Part shown: in pieces, positions 52,038-61,641 of the stretch
How the letters are laid out: each line of letters starts with the position of its first letter
Numbering within the stretch: position 1 is the stretch's first letter
Assembly (NCBI GenBank): GCA_945862215.1
Contig: CAMAXY010000010.1
Span: 1 to 61,772, forward strand
Origin: Singulisphaera sp. GP187
GTDB taxonomy: Bacteria > Planctomycetota > Phycisphaerae > Phycisphaerales > SM1A02
Length of the DNA stretch: 61,772 nucleotides
Direction of reading: 5' to 3'
Position numbers and translations under genes: made by a program
Notes under the pieces: generated by a model
The model's input: the letters and a program-made list of their open reading frames with translations, nothing else
Database searches by the model: none
What the model was told of the DNA's origin: nothing

Positions 52038-52544
52038 ATGAATTCAAACACGATTGCATGTGATGCGCATGATTGGCTGCGATGGATGACTGGACGCACA
52101 CTCGATGCTGCCGCAATAATTCCCGACGCAGATTTCCGCCGAGAGTTTCCAATTGGAATGGGATCTGTGCATGCAACCATCGTGCATCTCGTTGGTGCGG
52201 AAAGAATTTGGATTGGTGTGCTTGAGGGCGATGCGACAGTGACAATGCCTCCAACGAGCGAACTGCCAGATATCGCATCGATTCGCGCTGAGTTTGCGAA
52301 GGTTCGTGCGCGCTGGGATGGATATCTCGCACGGCTGACACCCGCAGAGTGCGATCGAGTCGTGGTTCGCGTTCGAGACGGAATCGAATATCGTCAAAGA
52401 GCCATCGATTCAATCATGCAAGTGCCAACGCACGCGCTTTATCACAATGCGCAGATTTCTTTCATGTTTCGCAGCATGGGTCATACGCTGCCAGATTCCA
52501 GTTGGATTTTGTGGGGGCGCCAGCGGATCGCTGGAGCAAAGTAA
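52038..52544 (+). CDS. DinB-family protein
   Basis: 168 residues of four-helix-bundle type. GSVHATIVHLVGAERIW provides the first metal-binding His and THALYHNAQISFMFRSMG the remaining His pair, matching DinB/YfiT-like metalloproteins that use thiols such as bacillithiol or act as small-molecule transferases. The specific reaction is unknown. Probably cotranscribed with the lipoprotein gene. Confidence 0.85.
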   Translation: MNSNTIACDAHDWLRWMTGRTLDAAAIIPDADFRREFPIGMGSVHATIVHLVGAERIWIGVLEGDATVTMPPTSELPDIASIRAEFAKVRARWDGYLARLTPAECDRVVVRVRDGIEYRQRAIDSIMQVPTHALYHNAQISFMFRSMGHTLPDSSWILWGRQRIAGAK

Positions 52545-52590
52545 GTTCTGGAATGTGTTTCCCCCGAAGTCAACTGCTCGACACCGCCGA

Positions 52591-53670
52591 TTAAGAACCG
52601 CACGCGCCCCAATTCGACAGCAGGAAACTGAAGTCGTTTCCGTCAACTGAATTATCGCCGTTGAAATCTGCAGCACAGTCTGTGCAAGTTCCCCATGCAC
52701 TCAGGAATGAGCTCAGATCAGAACCGTCGATGCAGCTATCACCTGTTAGGTCAAATGTGTTTGATATCGCGAATCGAAAAACTCCTTGCGTGTTGGTCGC
52801 GGCAACAAGCATTCCCTGATGGATCTCAAGATCAAAGATTGTCAGATCGGTCAATCCTGAATTGATGGCGATCCAGTGGTCGCCATTGTCGACAGAGTAA
52901 AAGACGCCTCCACCGAATGAACCTGCAACAATCATTCGATCATCATGCGCAAACCCTCTGTAACTGCCGGAGGTCAAGCCGCCACCAAGCAATGTCCAAC
53001 TCGTACCGAGATTGGTCGATCGGTAGACGCCGGTTCCAATTTGCCCGCCGGCGAAAAGTGATGTGCCTTTCGTCTCGATTGCTCGGATATTCGTCGATGC
53101 GAGACCGGTGTTGACAGCGGTCCAAGTCGTTCCCCAATTCGTGCTCATGTAGACACCAGAGCCGTTCGTTCCGACGAATACAGTCGAATCCACTGCGGTC
53201 ACGCACCTGACATCAACTCCAACCATCCCCGCAGCGGCCCAATTGTCGCCTTGGTTGTCCGAACGAAAAACACCCGTCGGTCCAACAACAAAGAGGTGCG
53301 ACTGAACTTGGATGATGCCGCTTGTAAGCGTATTCGTCATGCCTGCGCTCTTGGAAATCCACGTCGCACCATTGTTGGCGCTGCGAAAGACACCCTGGCT
53401 TGTGCATGTGTAAATGTACGAGGCGTCGGAGGTGAACCCTCTTGTTGGTCCTACTGAATCGTTGCCCGAGTTGGAACTGTTGAAAATTATTGCGCTCGTA
53501 TCCGATCGATAAGCGCCAGTGGCGCCACCTGCAAACACATAATTCTCTCGTGAGATCAGCGACTGCATATTCAGCGACGCCGTACCTGTCGATTGATGCC
53601 ACTGAGCGAATGCAGTGTTGGTCACTGCAAGGGCGGCGACGATGATCGGTAATGTGTAATTTTTCAGCAT
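52591..53670 (-). CDS. Secreted Ycf48/BNR-type beta-propeller with dockerin-like module
   Basis: 359 residues. A signal peptide (MLKNYTLPIIVAALAVTNTA) is followed by six or so blades with SxDxGxxW motifs (STNWGTTW, STNLGTSW, SVDNGDHW), the photosystem assembly factor/sialidase-like repeat. The last ~50 residues hold two dockerin-like repeats (DGSDLSSFLSAWG, DGNDFSFLLSNWGAC), as in the cytochrome at 4580. It probably sits on the cell surface or is anchored outside. The substrate is unknown. Confidence 0.85.
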   Translation of the reverse strand: MLKNYTLPIIVAALAVTNTAFAQWHQSTGTASLNMQSLISRENYVFAGGATGAYRSDTSAIIFNSSNSGNDSVGPTRGFTSDASYIYTCTSQGVFRSANNGATWISKSAGMTNTLTSGIIQVQSHLFVVGPTGVFRSDNQGDNWAAAGMVGVDVRCVTAVDSTVFVGTNGSGVYMSTNWGTTWTAVNTGLASTNIRAIETKGTSLFAGGQIGTGVYRSTNLGTSWTLLGGGLTSGSYRGFAHDDRMIVAGSFGGGVFYSVDNGDHWIAINSGLTDLTIFDLEIHQGMLVAATNTQGVFRFAISNTFDLTGDSCIDGSDLSSFLSAWGTCTDCAADFNGDNSVDGNDFSFLLSNWGACGS

Positions 53671-53858
53671 GGGGAATTGTTTACTTCTGTTTCAATGTGT
53701 CACGTAAAGCGCAGCGCAACTGCACACGTTGACCAGCCCAAGGATTCCTCGGACAGCGAATCTGGTGGAATCAATTAAAGATCGAAATCCCAAAAGATCG
53801 AAATCCCAGTCTCTTTGGTCATTTATTGCAATTGAAATGGCTCTGAAACGATGAAAGT

Positions 53859-56800
53859 TCAATCCAGCCCAGGAGCAAATCCACGGCGCATCGTGTTCTC
53901 GCAGACCGCGCGAGGCTCGACGAATTGCAAGAGATATTGCGCGCCGCCAGCCTTGCTGCCCACGCCGCTCATTCCAAACCCGCCGAAGGGTTGTCGACCG
54001 ACGAGCGCGCCAGTGATCGAACGATTCAGATAGAGATTGCCCACGCGGAATTCGCGTCGGGCTTTTTCTAAGTGCGATGGTCGACGGCTGAAAACTCCGC
54101 CAGTCAATTTGTATTGTGTCGCATTGGCGACTCGCAGCGCTTCGTCGAAATCTTTGACATGAATCACAGCAAGAACTGGGCCGAAGATTTCTTCGTTGGC
54201 AAGTCGATGTTCGGGTCGAATGCCAGAGAAAATTGTTGGTCCAACGAAAGGTTTGCCAACTCGGCTCTCCAGTCCATCGGGCACTTTCAGTTGAATCTCC
54301 AAACGACCTTCCTTCGATCCGATCTCGATGTATTCACGAATCTTCTTCGCAGCATCGTTATCGATGACGGGACCAACATCAGTTCCAGGAAGCATGGGAT
54401 CGCCGACAGTGAGTGTCCGCGTCGCTTCGACAAGTCGATACAGAAAAGCATCGTGTGCATTTCCCACGACGATCACTCGACTGCACGCAGAACATTTCTG
54501 TCCAGAGAATCCAAATGCAGATTGGCGCACGCCAAGAACCGCCTCGTCCAAATCTGCGCTTTCATCGATAATGATCGCATTTTTGCCGCCCATTTCGCAG
54601 ACCACTTTCTTGACGCACTCCTGATTCGCAAGCGTTCGACCCGATGCTTCAACAATGTCCAGTCCAACACCTTTCGATCCTGTGAATGCGATGAGTGCAA
54701 TTCGAGGATCGCGTACGAGCGCTGCGCCCACAGTTTCGCCAGGACCTGGCAAGAATGCGAGCGCATCTTTTGGCGCACCCGCGGCCCAGAGAATTTCGCA
54801 CATCAACTTTGCAATGGCAGGGGTCTGTTCGGCAGGCTTCACGATGACAGTGTTTCCAGTGACAAGCGCAGCGACGGTCATACCGCAACAAATGGCAAGT
54901 GGAAAATTCCACGGACTGATGACAGCAGCGACACCGCGCGGTTGAAACCATTCTTCGTTCAATTCGCCTGTGAACAAACCAAGTCGGCGGGGGTCGAACA
55001 ATTGAGCAACTTCTCGAGCGTAATACTCGCAGAAATCGATTGCCTCGCAGATGTCGCCATCAGCCTCACGCCACGTTTTCCCTGCTTCGCGAATGATGAT
55101 TCCGCAGAGTTCGTCACGCCGCGCGCGCATCGCTGCTGCAGCACGCACCAGCACAGCAGCGCGTTCGAGAAATGGCGTATCGCGCCACGCTGGAAAAGCA
55201 CGGTGTAGTCGATCGACCGTCGCATTGGCCATTTGCGCAGTGCCATCATTGGCGATGTTTGCAACGATTGCTCGAGAGATTGCACTTGCAAATGCTTCTC
55301 GCTGCGCACCATCTGAAAAATCGCGAAGACTTTCGGTAAAAAATGGTCTGCCATCTGCAATGTTTGGATGGCTTCGCCCTAGCGCATGTCTCTCAGCTGC
55401 ATGATCAAGCCTCTTTCGCCCATTATCCGATCCAGATCCAGAGCCAGTTGCTCGATGTGGAGATGCAACCAGAATCGCAGAGTCCGCGCCTTCTGCAAAT
55501 CCAGATCGCAACCAACTTTCATTGCTCGTGTTCTCCAGAAGTCTGCGCACGAGATATGCCATTCCCGGAATCATTTCGCCGACGGGCAGGTATTCACGAA
55601 GTCGCAAACCACGTGCAATCGTTGCAGACTTCATTGCATCGCCCATGCCGTGCAGCATTTGCAATTCGATGGCGTTCATCGGAAGTCCAGCCTTCTCAAC
55701 CATGGCAAGAGCAGCGCCGATCGATCGTGCGTTGTGCGATCCAAGTGCGAGTTTCACACCACCCACGCCCGCACGCTGAGGAGTGGATCGAATGAATCGA
55801 CTTGCCATCCGTTCGAAGCACGCGTCCGTATCTCGCTTCACTCCCCAAACGGGTGAAGTCCAGCCAAATTGTTCCGACTGAATCGTTTGCGAATCCCAGT
55901 ACGCACCCTTGACCAATCGAACGGTGACAACGCGTCCAGTTTTCTTGGACCAATCGATGATTCGCTGCGCGTCATTCTCGCCACTGCGAAGATAAGATTG
56001 CATCGCTATTCCTGCTGAAAATGGCACTTTTTCGCAGCATCGCATGAAGAGTTCAAGCGTCAGGTCTTTGAGCGAAAACTGTTCCATATCGAAATTCACA
56101 AAGACGCCATTCTTCTGCGCCGCAACAAGAATCGGCGTGAGTGCATCGACCAATCCATTGAGTGACCCAGCGAAATCGATTGGATCTGTTCGTGCAAAGA
56201 GGGATGAAATCTTGATCGAGACATTGGTGCGTGGAATCGCGCCAAGATGATCGCTCTCAAGTCGCGCATTTGGCTTCCATGTCGCAACTTCACCAGGAAG
56301 ATTCGCAATGAGATCAAGATATTTATCGCGGTACATCTGCGCTTCGGAATCACTCAGGCAGGCTTCGCCGAGAAGATCGACGCTGAACGCCATATTGTCA
56401 GACCAAAGTTTTTTCAATGTTGGAAGTGCGCTCTTCGCATCGCGACCTGCAATAAATTTGCTCGCCATCGATTCGATTTGGCCGGCCATTGTCTTGGCGA
56501 CTAAACCCTTTGCAAGCCCACCTGCGCGAAGTCCCATGTCCAGTCCTGGCGGAAGATTCAATCCAGGTTTGGACATGAAGTCGACCAAGTGTTCATAGAT
56601 TGCGTCCGAAGTTCGAAGTGCTGGGAAGCAATCGACGAAGTGAAAGAGTTGGACTTTGAAGTCTGGATCTTTCATCGACCACGCCATTAATTTGTCAGAC
56701 CAGAATGCGGCGCTCATCACGCCAGCTCGATCATCACGCGCAGCGTTCAAGATGGACAGCGCATGGACTTGCGTTTCGTGTTCTAACTTGGGATCGCCAT

Positions 56801-56936
56801 CAACAGGTGTTGGTGGGGTGTCCACTGTTTCAACGACGGGTTGCGCTGGTGCAGGCGTTCGTACGGATGCGGATATCGACGCTTTTTTTTGTGCGGCGGA
56901 TGACTTCGATCGAGTGAACAAACCCATAGAGGTCAT
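53859..56936 (-). CDS. putA: Bifunctional proline dehydrogenase / L-glutamate gamma-semialdehyde dehydrogenase
   Basis: About 1025 residues from ATG 56936; a second ATG lies at 56927. It oxidises proline to glutamate in two steps. The FAD-binding PRODH barrel shows VRLVKGAYWD (about 344) and the RxxRR-like GDAMKSATIARGLRLREYLP. The ALDH part has the catalytic Glu in VVCEMGGKN (about 779) and Cys in GQKCSACSRV (about 815). There is no N-terminal DNA-binding domain, so it is the non-regulatory form. The N-terminal ~55 residues are low complexity. Confidence 0.95.
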   Translation of the reverse strand: MTSMGLFTRSKSSAAQKKASISASVRTPAPAQPVVETVDTPPTPVDGDPKLEHETQVHALSILNAARDDRAGVMSAAFWSDKLMAWSMKDPDFKVQLFHFVDCFPALRTSDAIYEHLVDFMSKPGLNLPPGLDMGLRAGGLAKGLVAKTMAGQIESMASKFIAGRDAKSALPTLKKLWSDNMAFSVDLLGEACLSDSEAQMYRDKYLDLIANLPGEVATWKPNARLESDHLGAIPRTNVSIKISSLFARTDPIDFAGSLNGLVDALTPILVAAQKNGVFVNFDMEQFSLKDLTLELFMRCCEKVPFSAGIAMQSYLRSGENDAQRIIDWSKKTGRVVTVRLVKGAYWDSQTIQSEQFGWTSPVWGVKRDTDACFERMASRFIRSTPQRAGVGGVKLALGSHNARSIGAALAMVEKAGLPMNAIELQMLHGMGDAMKSATIARGLRLREYLPVGEMIPGMAYLVRRLLENTSNESWLRSGFAEGADSAILVASPHRATGSGSGSDNGRKRLDHAAERHALGRSHPNIADGRPFFTESLRDFSDGAQREAFASAISRAIVANIANDGTAQMANATVDRLHRAFPAWRDTPFLERAAVLVRAAAAMRARRDELCGIIIREAGKTWREADGDICEAIDFCEYYAREVAQLFDPRRLGLFTGELNEEWFQPRGVAAVISPWNFPLAICCGMTVAALVTGNTVIVKPAEQTPAIAKLMCEILWAAGAPKDALAFLPGPGETVGAALVRDPRIALIAFTGSKGVGLDIVEASGRTLANQECVKKVVCEMGGKNAIIIDESADLDEAVLGVRQSAFGFSGQKCSACSRVIVVGNAHDAFLYRLVEATRTLTVGDPMLPGTDVGPVIDNDAAKKIREYIEIGSKEGRLEIQLKVPDGLESRVGKPFVGPTIFSGIRPEHRLANEEIFGPVLAVIHVKDFDEALRVANATQYKLTGGVFSRRPSHLEKARREFRVGNLYLNRSITGALVGRQPFGGFGMSGVGSKAGGAQYLLQFVEPRAVCENTMRRGFAPGLD

Positions 56937-57039
56937 TGAGTATAGGAATGAGAGCACGATCTCGGTGCGAGACGATTTCGTCGGTCGAATCTGCGTGTCT
57001 CTTTTATGAACCTTTGTCCAGAAAAGCGATAAATCAGCT

Positions 57040-58629
57040 TTATTTTCTGCGCAAACCGACGGCAGATCGACCAACGACTGCAAGTGCTTTTTCGTAACTA
57101 TCGATGCAGCGCTTCGCAGCGCCATCCCAAGTAATTCCGCGCACTTCAAACAATCCTCGATCGCGCAGTTCCGCACGAAGCGGGGGATGCCGCAGTACTG
57201 CGACGATCTTGTTTGCCATATCGTCGACATCCCAGAAGTTGACTTTCAAAGCATGCGTCAAAACTTCAGATACGCCAGAGTTCTTACTGATGATTACTGG
57301 AACTCGATGGCCCATTGCTTCGAGGGGAGCGATACCAAATGGTTCGGAAACGCTCGGCATGACATAGAGATCTGCGAGCGAGAAAACTCGCTGAATATCT
57401 TTGCCGCGCAAAAAGCCTGTGAAGGTCATGCGACTTCCAATCCCTAGTTCCGCGGCCATCTCGATCATTGCTGTTGCTTGATCGCCAGATCCTGCCACAA
57501 CGAAGCGTACGTTTTGTTCAACTTCGAGAACTCGTTTCGCGGCGCGTACGAAATATTCGGGTCCCTTTTGCATCGTGATTCGCCCAAAATAGAGCACGAT
57601 TCGCTCGGAACGCTCGATGCGCTTGATGCCATATGTCGAAGGCTCGATATCAACTCCGTTATAAACAACATCGATTTTGTCAGGAGAGATGCCGTAACGG
57701 TTCACAAGCAGATTTCGAGTCAGCATGCTGACAGCAAGGACGCGGACTGCGGCGTGCATTCCTCGACGTTCAATGTTGTATACGGCTTGGTTGACATGTT
57801 CGCCTGAACGATCAAATTCTGTTGCATGAACATGCACAACAAGTGGTCGCCCAGTCAATCGTGCAAGTGCGATACCAGCGGGATATGTCAGCCAGTCATG
57901 CGCATGAATGATGTCGAATGGCAAATGTTGCGCAGCACGAACGCAGAAGTGCGCGTATCGCTCGGCTGCAAGAATCAGATCGCCGTCGTATCCACCGAGA
58001 GTGTCTGGCGTTGGACTGTGATTATTCGAACCGCCTCGTCCTGCTTCAGGAAGGGCGCGTTCAATCACGAGATCAGCAATTGATACTCCATCCAATTCCC
58101 CGCTTAACTTTCTGTGAGTGACTGTCTGGACAATGTGCTCAAATTGTTCATCGGTGAGCGATTGAAGCTCTTCGCCCAGGACATCTATCCCGCCGATTTC
58201 TTTGAGCGCATCACGCGGCGTCGTGATTAATCGACCGCGCGCAGAACCAGATGCATAAGAACTCTGCGCCATCATTGGCAAATCGAGAATCTTGATCCGT
58301 TCTGGTGTCCCACGTTGCAGAGATTCGGTTCGGACTTTCTCGATGCTGGCAATTCGCGTCGATTCTAAAATCTCTGATAAATCAGTGGATTCTGTGATCG
58401 TTCCTTCTGGAGGAGCAACCCACGCCGAGACCTCTGCAACTTCACTTGCAGGCGAAAGCAATCGGACGTGTGAAGAATGGGATCGAGAAATTGCACGTGG
58501 AAGCGCAAAGGTGATATCGCATCCAGCCGAAGTCAGCCCACGAGTCAATCCATAGCATGCAGTTCCCAATCCGCCGGTGATGAATGGTGGGAATTCCCAG
58601 CCAAGCATCAGAACTCGTGGAGGGGTCAT
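57040..58629 (-). CDS. GT4-family glycosyltransferase, glycogen synthase-like
   Basis: 529 residues. The N-terminal Rossmann domain opens VLMLGWEFPPFITGGLGTAC, the E-x-x-P...GGLG pattern of ADP-glucose-type synthases, and carries IIHAHDWLTYPAG. The C-terminal domain has VLYFGRITMQKGPEYFVRAA and SVSEPFGIAPLEAMGHRVPV, the E-x7-E nucleotide-sugar site. It probably makes or elongates a polysaccharide. The start overlaps the upstream gene by 4 bases (ATGA). Confidence 0.87.
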   Translation of the reverse strand: MTPPRVLMLGWEFPPFITGGLGTACYGLTRGLTSAGCDITFALPRAISRSHSSHVRLLSPASEVAEVSAWVAPPEGTITESTDLSEILESTRIASIEKVRTESLQRGTPERIKILDLPMMAQSSYASGSARGRLITTPRDALKEIGGIDVLGEELQSLTDEQFEHIVQTVTHRKLSGELDGVSIADLVIERALPEAGRGGSNNHSPTPDTLGGYDGDLILAAERYAHFCVRAAQHLPFDIIHAHDWLTYPAGIALARLTGRPLVVHVHATEFDRSGEHVNQAVYNIERRGMHAAVRVLAVSMLTRNLLVNRYGISPDKIDVVYNGVDIEPSTYGIKRIERSERIVLYFGRITMQKGPEYFVRAAKRVLEVEQNVRFVVAGSGDQATAMIEMAAELGIGSRMTFTGFLRGKDIQRVFSLADLYVMPSVSEPFGIAPLEAMGHRVPVIISKNSGVSEVLTHALKVNFWDVDDMANKIVAVLRHPPLRAELRDRGLFEVRGITWDGAAKRCIDSYEKALAVVGRSAVGLRRK

Positions 58630-59090
58630 TCTTCGCTCTCCGCGCCAGACATGTCTCCAAGTTGTCGAAACATCGACTCGAAGGCAAAGAGAAATAATTG
58701 TGCCCTTTGCAAGTCATCGACAAGATCAGCGCCGAATGGAACTGTGCATTCAAAAACATATCGCTTCGATTCGTCCCGAAAATGTCGAATCTTAGGAGGA
58801 GCCTCTAAGCAATCAAGATCAACCAGTTCTTCGCGGAGCAAATCTTCCATCGAGTCTCGTGACTCAACGAGTTGCGATTCGATTGATTCGCTTAGCCAAC
58901 GATCTGCAGTCCCAAGCGAAAGGCGCCAACCATCTGAAGCGGCTTCGATGCGGTACTGCGCCTTCGCTGCAGAGTCTTTCGCTTCGCATTCCAAACGTTC
59001 CCCAGTAAGTGCAACAGATGCGAAAATCGACACTTCTTTTGCGTGGTCATGGAGCGAGCGAAGAGTCTGTTGTGGTTGGGTCGAAGTCAT
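58626..59090 (-). CDS. Hypothetical protein coupled to the glycosyltransferase
   Basis: 154 residues, acidic, with no signal peptide or membrane helix. Alternating strands and helices in the middle (YRIEAASDGWRLSLGTADRW) resemble a small antiparallel-sheet domain. It is the first gene of a two-gene unit with the GT4 enzyme and could be an accessory or regulatory subunit. I recognise no family. Confidence 0.6.
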   Translation of the reverse strand: MTSTQPQQTLRSLHDHAKEVSIFASVALTGERLECEAKDSAAKAQYRIEAASDGWRLSLGTADRWLSESIESQLVESRDSMEDLLREELVDLDCLEAPPKIRHFRDESKRYVFECTVPFGADLVDDLQRAQLFLFAFESMFRQLGDMSGAESEE

Positions 59091-59138
59091 AATGTGCCGG
59101 GGGGGCGATAGTACGTCAGAAACCGTTAGGATTGTGTG

Positions 59139-60110
59139 ATGGCTGAAACATGGACGGTTCGGCGGTTGCGCAGTTGGATCAATACTTTTTTGACGGAGAA
59201 AGCGATCGATTCGCCCACAGTTTGCGCCGATTTACTGCTTGCGCATGTGCTGGGATGCGATCGAATGCGCCTGTATATGGATCCTGACCGACCTGCGAAT
59301 GCAGAAGAACTTGCGAAGTTGCGTGGACTTGTGCAGCGCGCTGGGCGGCATGAGCCCGTGCAATATCTTGTGGGAACTTGGAGTTTCTTTGGGTGCGAAA
59401 TCGAAGTCGGGCCGGCGACTCTCATTCCTCGTCCTGCAACCGAATCGCTCGTTGAAGAAGCACTACGACTCGTGCGTGGCAATGACGGCGTTCTGCTTGC
59501 TGATGAGATTCGCATTGCCGATCTCTGCACAGGTTCTGGATGCGTGGCGATTGCAATCGCAAAATCGCTTCTTGCTGCGCGTGGTGGGCGCAAGCAATTA
59601 TCGTGGCGCAAGGAGGATACAGAGTCTGCGGCGGAGGCATTGACTCAAACCGCGCCCGTTCGCATTTACGCAACCGAGATCGTTCGGGAAGCCTGCGAAA
59701 TGGCGCGCCGAAATGTGAAGTCGCTGGGATTGGATGCGGCCATAGAAATTCTTGAAGGAGATCTTGATGCGCCACTCGTTGGTCGTGATCTTGAGGGATC
59801 ATTCGATCTGCTCTGTGCGAATCCGCCGTACATCAGCGATGCAGAATGGGCTGAAGTCCCCAAGAATGTCCGTGAATTCGAGCCTTCGACGGCACTGCGT
59901 GGCGGACGCGATGGATTAGATTTCGTTCGCAGAATTGTCGGCGCGGCACCCAAGTGGTTGAAGCCAAGCGGATCAATTCTTATTGAGATCAGTTCGAGTC
60001 AAGGCAAATCAGCAACTGCAATTGCTGCGGATCTTGGATATCGATCGATTCGCATACTTCCAGATTTAGAAGGGCATCAAAGAATCTTGGCGGCGATTCG
60101 GCCAAGCTAG
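59139..60110 (+). CDS. prmC: Peptide chain release factor N5-glutamine methyltransferase
   Basis: 323 residues from ATG 59139 (GTG directly before). It methylates the GGQ glutamine of RF1 and RF2 using SAM. An N-terminal helical domain is followed by the Rossmann core with LIPRPATESLVE, IADLCTGSGCVAIAIA and the catalytic NPPYIS (228-233). The SAM-binding loop DLCTGSG is intact. A stretch of ~25 residues around RGGRKQLSWRKEDTESAAEA (about 150-170) is an insertion relative to typical PrmC. Confidence 0.92.
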   Translation: MAETWTVRRLRSWINTFLTEKAIDSPTVCADLLLAHVLGCDRMRLYMDPDRPANAEELAKLRGLVQRAGRHEPVQYLVGTWSFFGCEIEVGPATLIPRPATESLVEEALRLVRGNDGVLLADEIRIADLCTGSGCVAIAIAKSLLAARGGRKQLSWRKEDTESAAEALTQTAPVRIYATEIVREACEMARRNVKSLGLDAAIEILEGDLDAPLVGRDLEGSFDLLCANPPYISDAEWAEVPKNVREFEPSTALRGGRDGLDFVRRIVGAAPKWLKPSGSILIEISSSQGKSATAIAADLGYRSIRILPDLEGHQRILAAIRPS

Positions 60111-60133
60111 ATATCAAAATTGCGCTTGGTCTT

Positions 60134-61597
60134 TTATTCCGGTGCGCCAAAGGCTTTGCGTACTTCTTCCAATAAAACGCTTGCCTGAAATGGTTTGAAA
60201 AGAAAATTATTCAGCCCATCTTGCGTGGATCTGACGATGGAATGATTTGGGTCATATCCAAATCCGGTCATCATCAGGAATGCACAATTCGGCGTGCATT
60301 CTCGAGTACCGCGAAAAACTTCATACCCGTTGCGATCGGGCATTCGAACATCCGAGATGACGAGTTCGAATGGACGGCCTTCATCTTTCGCGCGTCGGAC
60401 GAGTTCGAGAGTTGCGCCGCCATCAGCGCGATTTTCCACAATTCCGCCTGCTTCCTGCAGAAGTCCTTGAATAGTCTCTCGAACATTCGCATCATCATCT
60501 GCGACAAGAATGCGTTTGCCTTTGATGTACGGATCAACGCTGCGGTCGCGCGGAAGTCGATCGATTCCCAGCACAGATTGCGGTCCAGATGTTGCGCCTC
60601 GGATGCGTGCGCCAAGGGTTTCAAGCGCAGCTTCGAGATTTTCATACGCACCTAGTTTTCCTGCAGCAAGATCGCGCGTTGCGTCGCGCAGACGTTGCTG
60701 CGGCACAATCATTTCTTCGCGCAGTGTCAGTGAGACCCGAGCACTCGTCGTGGATCGCTCGACAATCAGCATGTCAAGAATATTGAGCGCCATCGCTTGA
60801 TAGCGTCCATACGTTTCAAGTGCCATCCGATCTTCATCGGAGAATGCATCAGCTTGAATTGATTCCACATTGACAACACCAATGACACGATCGCGCAGAA
60901 GTAGTGGAACAGTCAAACTCGAACGCGCTCCAGGAAGTCCAGGGATATACAGTGGATCCGCATCAAGATTGCGCCCGATATAACTCTCACCCGTCGAGGC
61001 AACAAGTCCAGAAATGCCGTTGCCAGTTCCACGCGCAAAGATCGATTCGCCAATTCGAAGCGGATCGATACCGTGGCCGATCACAAGTTCCAACTGTTCT
61101 GTTTTTCGATTGCGAAGCCGCACTTCAAATGGTTGATCCGCAAATTGCGTACGCATCGTGTTGGCAATCTTGCCTTCAAGCAGTGCGAGTCGTTCGGCGA
61201 CATTGAGAGGATTGACGATCTGAGCATCGAGATCTAAGAGGTCCGCTCCAGCAAGATCGATCGCTTCGAGTCGTTCGCTCAGTCGTGTGCGATTCGTGAC
61301 ATCAAAGAGAATCCCAGTCGCGCGTCGATCGGATGCAGGCGAGATCATCACTTCGAAAAACTTTGGACCAGATGCAAAACGCTTGCGCACATGCAAAGTT
61401 GGAGAACTCTTGAATTGCACAATTGCTTCAGAGCAGAGTTCGGTAAAAACTCGAAGAGTTTCGGGCGAATGTTCTGCGAGACGCGAACTCATCCAGACAA
61501 TTTCACCTGCGTGATCAACGACGCCAACTCCTGCTCCGACGTTGTCGAAGAAGTCTCCAGAATCGTGGCGGAAAGGATGTGGCGCAGACTCAGCCAT
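60134..61597 (-). CDS. PAS/GAF sensor protein with C-terminal receiver domain
   Basis: 487 residues. A PAS-like N-terminus (DNVGAGVGVVDHAGEIVWMS) is followed by a GAF domain (about 150-290, with SLTVPLLLRDRVIGVVNVES), a helical linker, and a receiver domain from ~360 with ILVADDDANVRETIQGLLQE, phospho-acceptor Asp in VISDVRMPD (about 412) and a Lys in FLFKPFQ. There is no histidine kinase or output domain, so it is a phosphorylation target or adaptor. It ends 23 bases from the convergent prmC. Confidence 0.87.
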   Translation of the reverse strand: MAESAPHPFRHDSGDFFDNVGAGVGVVDHAGEIVWMSSRLAEHSPETLRVFTELCSEAIVQFKSSPTLHVRKRFASGPKFFEVMISPASDRRATGILFDVTNRTRLSERLEAIDLAGADLLDLDAQIVNPLNVAERLALLEGKIANTMRTQFADQPFEVRLRNRKTEQLELVIGHGIDPLRIGESIFARGTGNGISGLVASTGESYIGRNLDADPLYIPGLPGARSSLTVPLLLRDRVIGVVNVESIQADAFSDEDRMALETYGRYQAMALNILDMLIVERSTTSARVSLTLREEMIVPQQRLRDATRDLAAGKLGAYENLEAALETLGARIRGATSGPQSVLGIDRLPRDRSVDPYIKGKRILVADDDANVRETIQGLLQEAGGIVENRADGGATLELVRRAKDEGRPFELVISDVRMPDRNGYEVFRGTRECTPNCAFLMMTGFGYDPNHSIVRSTQDGLNNFLFKPFQASVLLEEVRKAFGAPE

Positions 61598-61603
61598 AGA
61601 TAG

Positions 61604-61630
61604 GAGAGTGTACGGTTCGATTACACTCTC
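61604..61630. promoter_or_regulatory. Perfect 9-bp dyad between divergent genes
   Basis: GAGAGTGTA and TACACTCTC are separated by nine bases and lie between the receiver-protein start (61597) and the ABC-transporter start (61642). The intergenic gap is only 44 bases. It could be an operator serving both genes or a 5' hairpin; its left arm also contains the GGAGAG that may act as ribosome-binding site in the plus direction only if unpaired. Confidence 0.5.
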
Positions 61631-61641
61631 GATTCTTCACA

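Noticed and set aside
54072-55208. Plus-strand frame of 378 codons opposite putA
   Set aside because: Shadow of a conserved ALDH domain; no motif or ribosome-binding site.
60104-60145. Hairpin CCAAGC...GCTTGG then TCTTTT between prmC and the receiver gene
   Set aside because: Only six pairs with a 16-nt loop; too weak to call a terminator.
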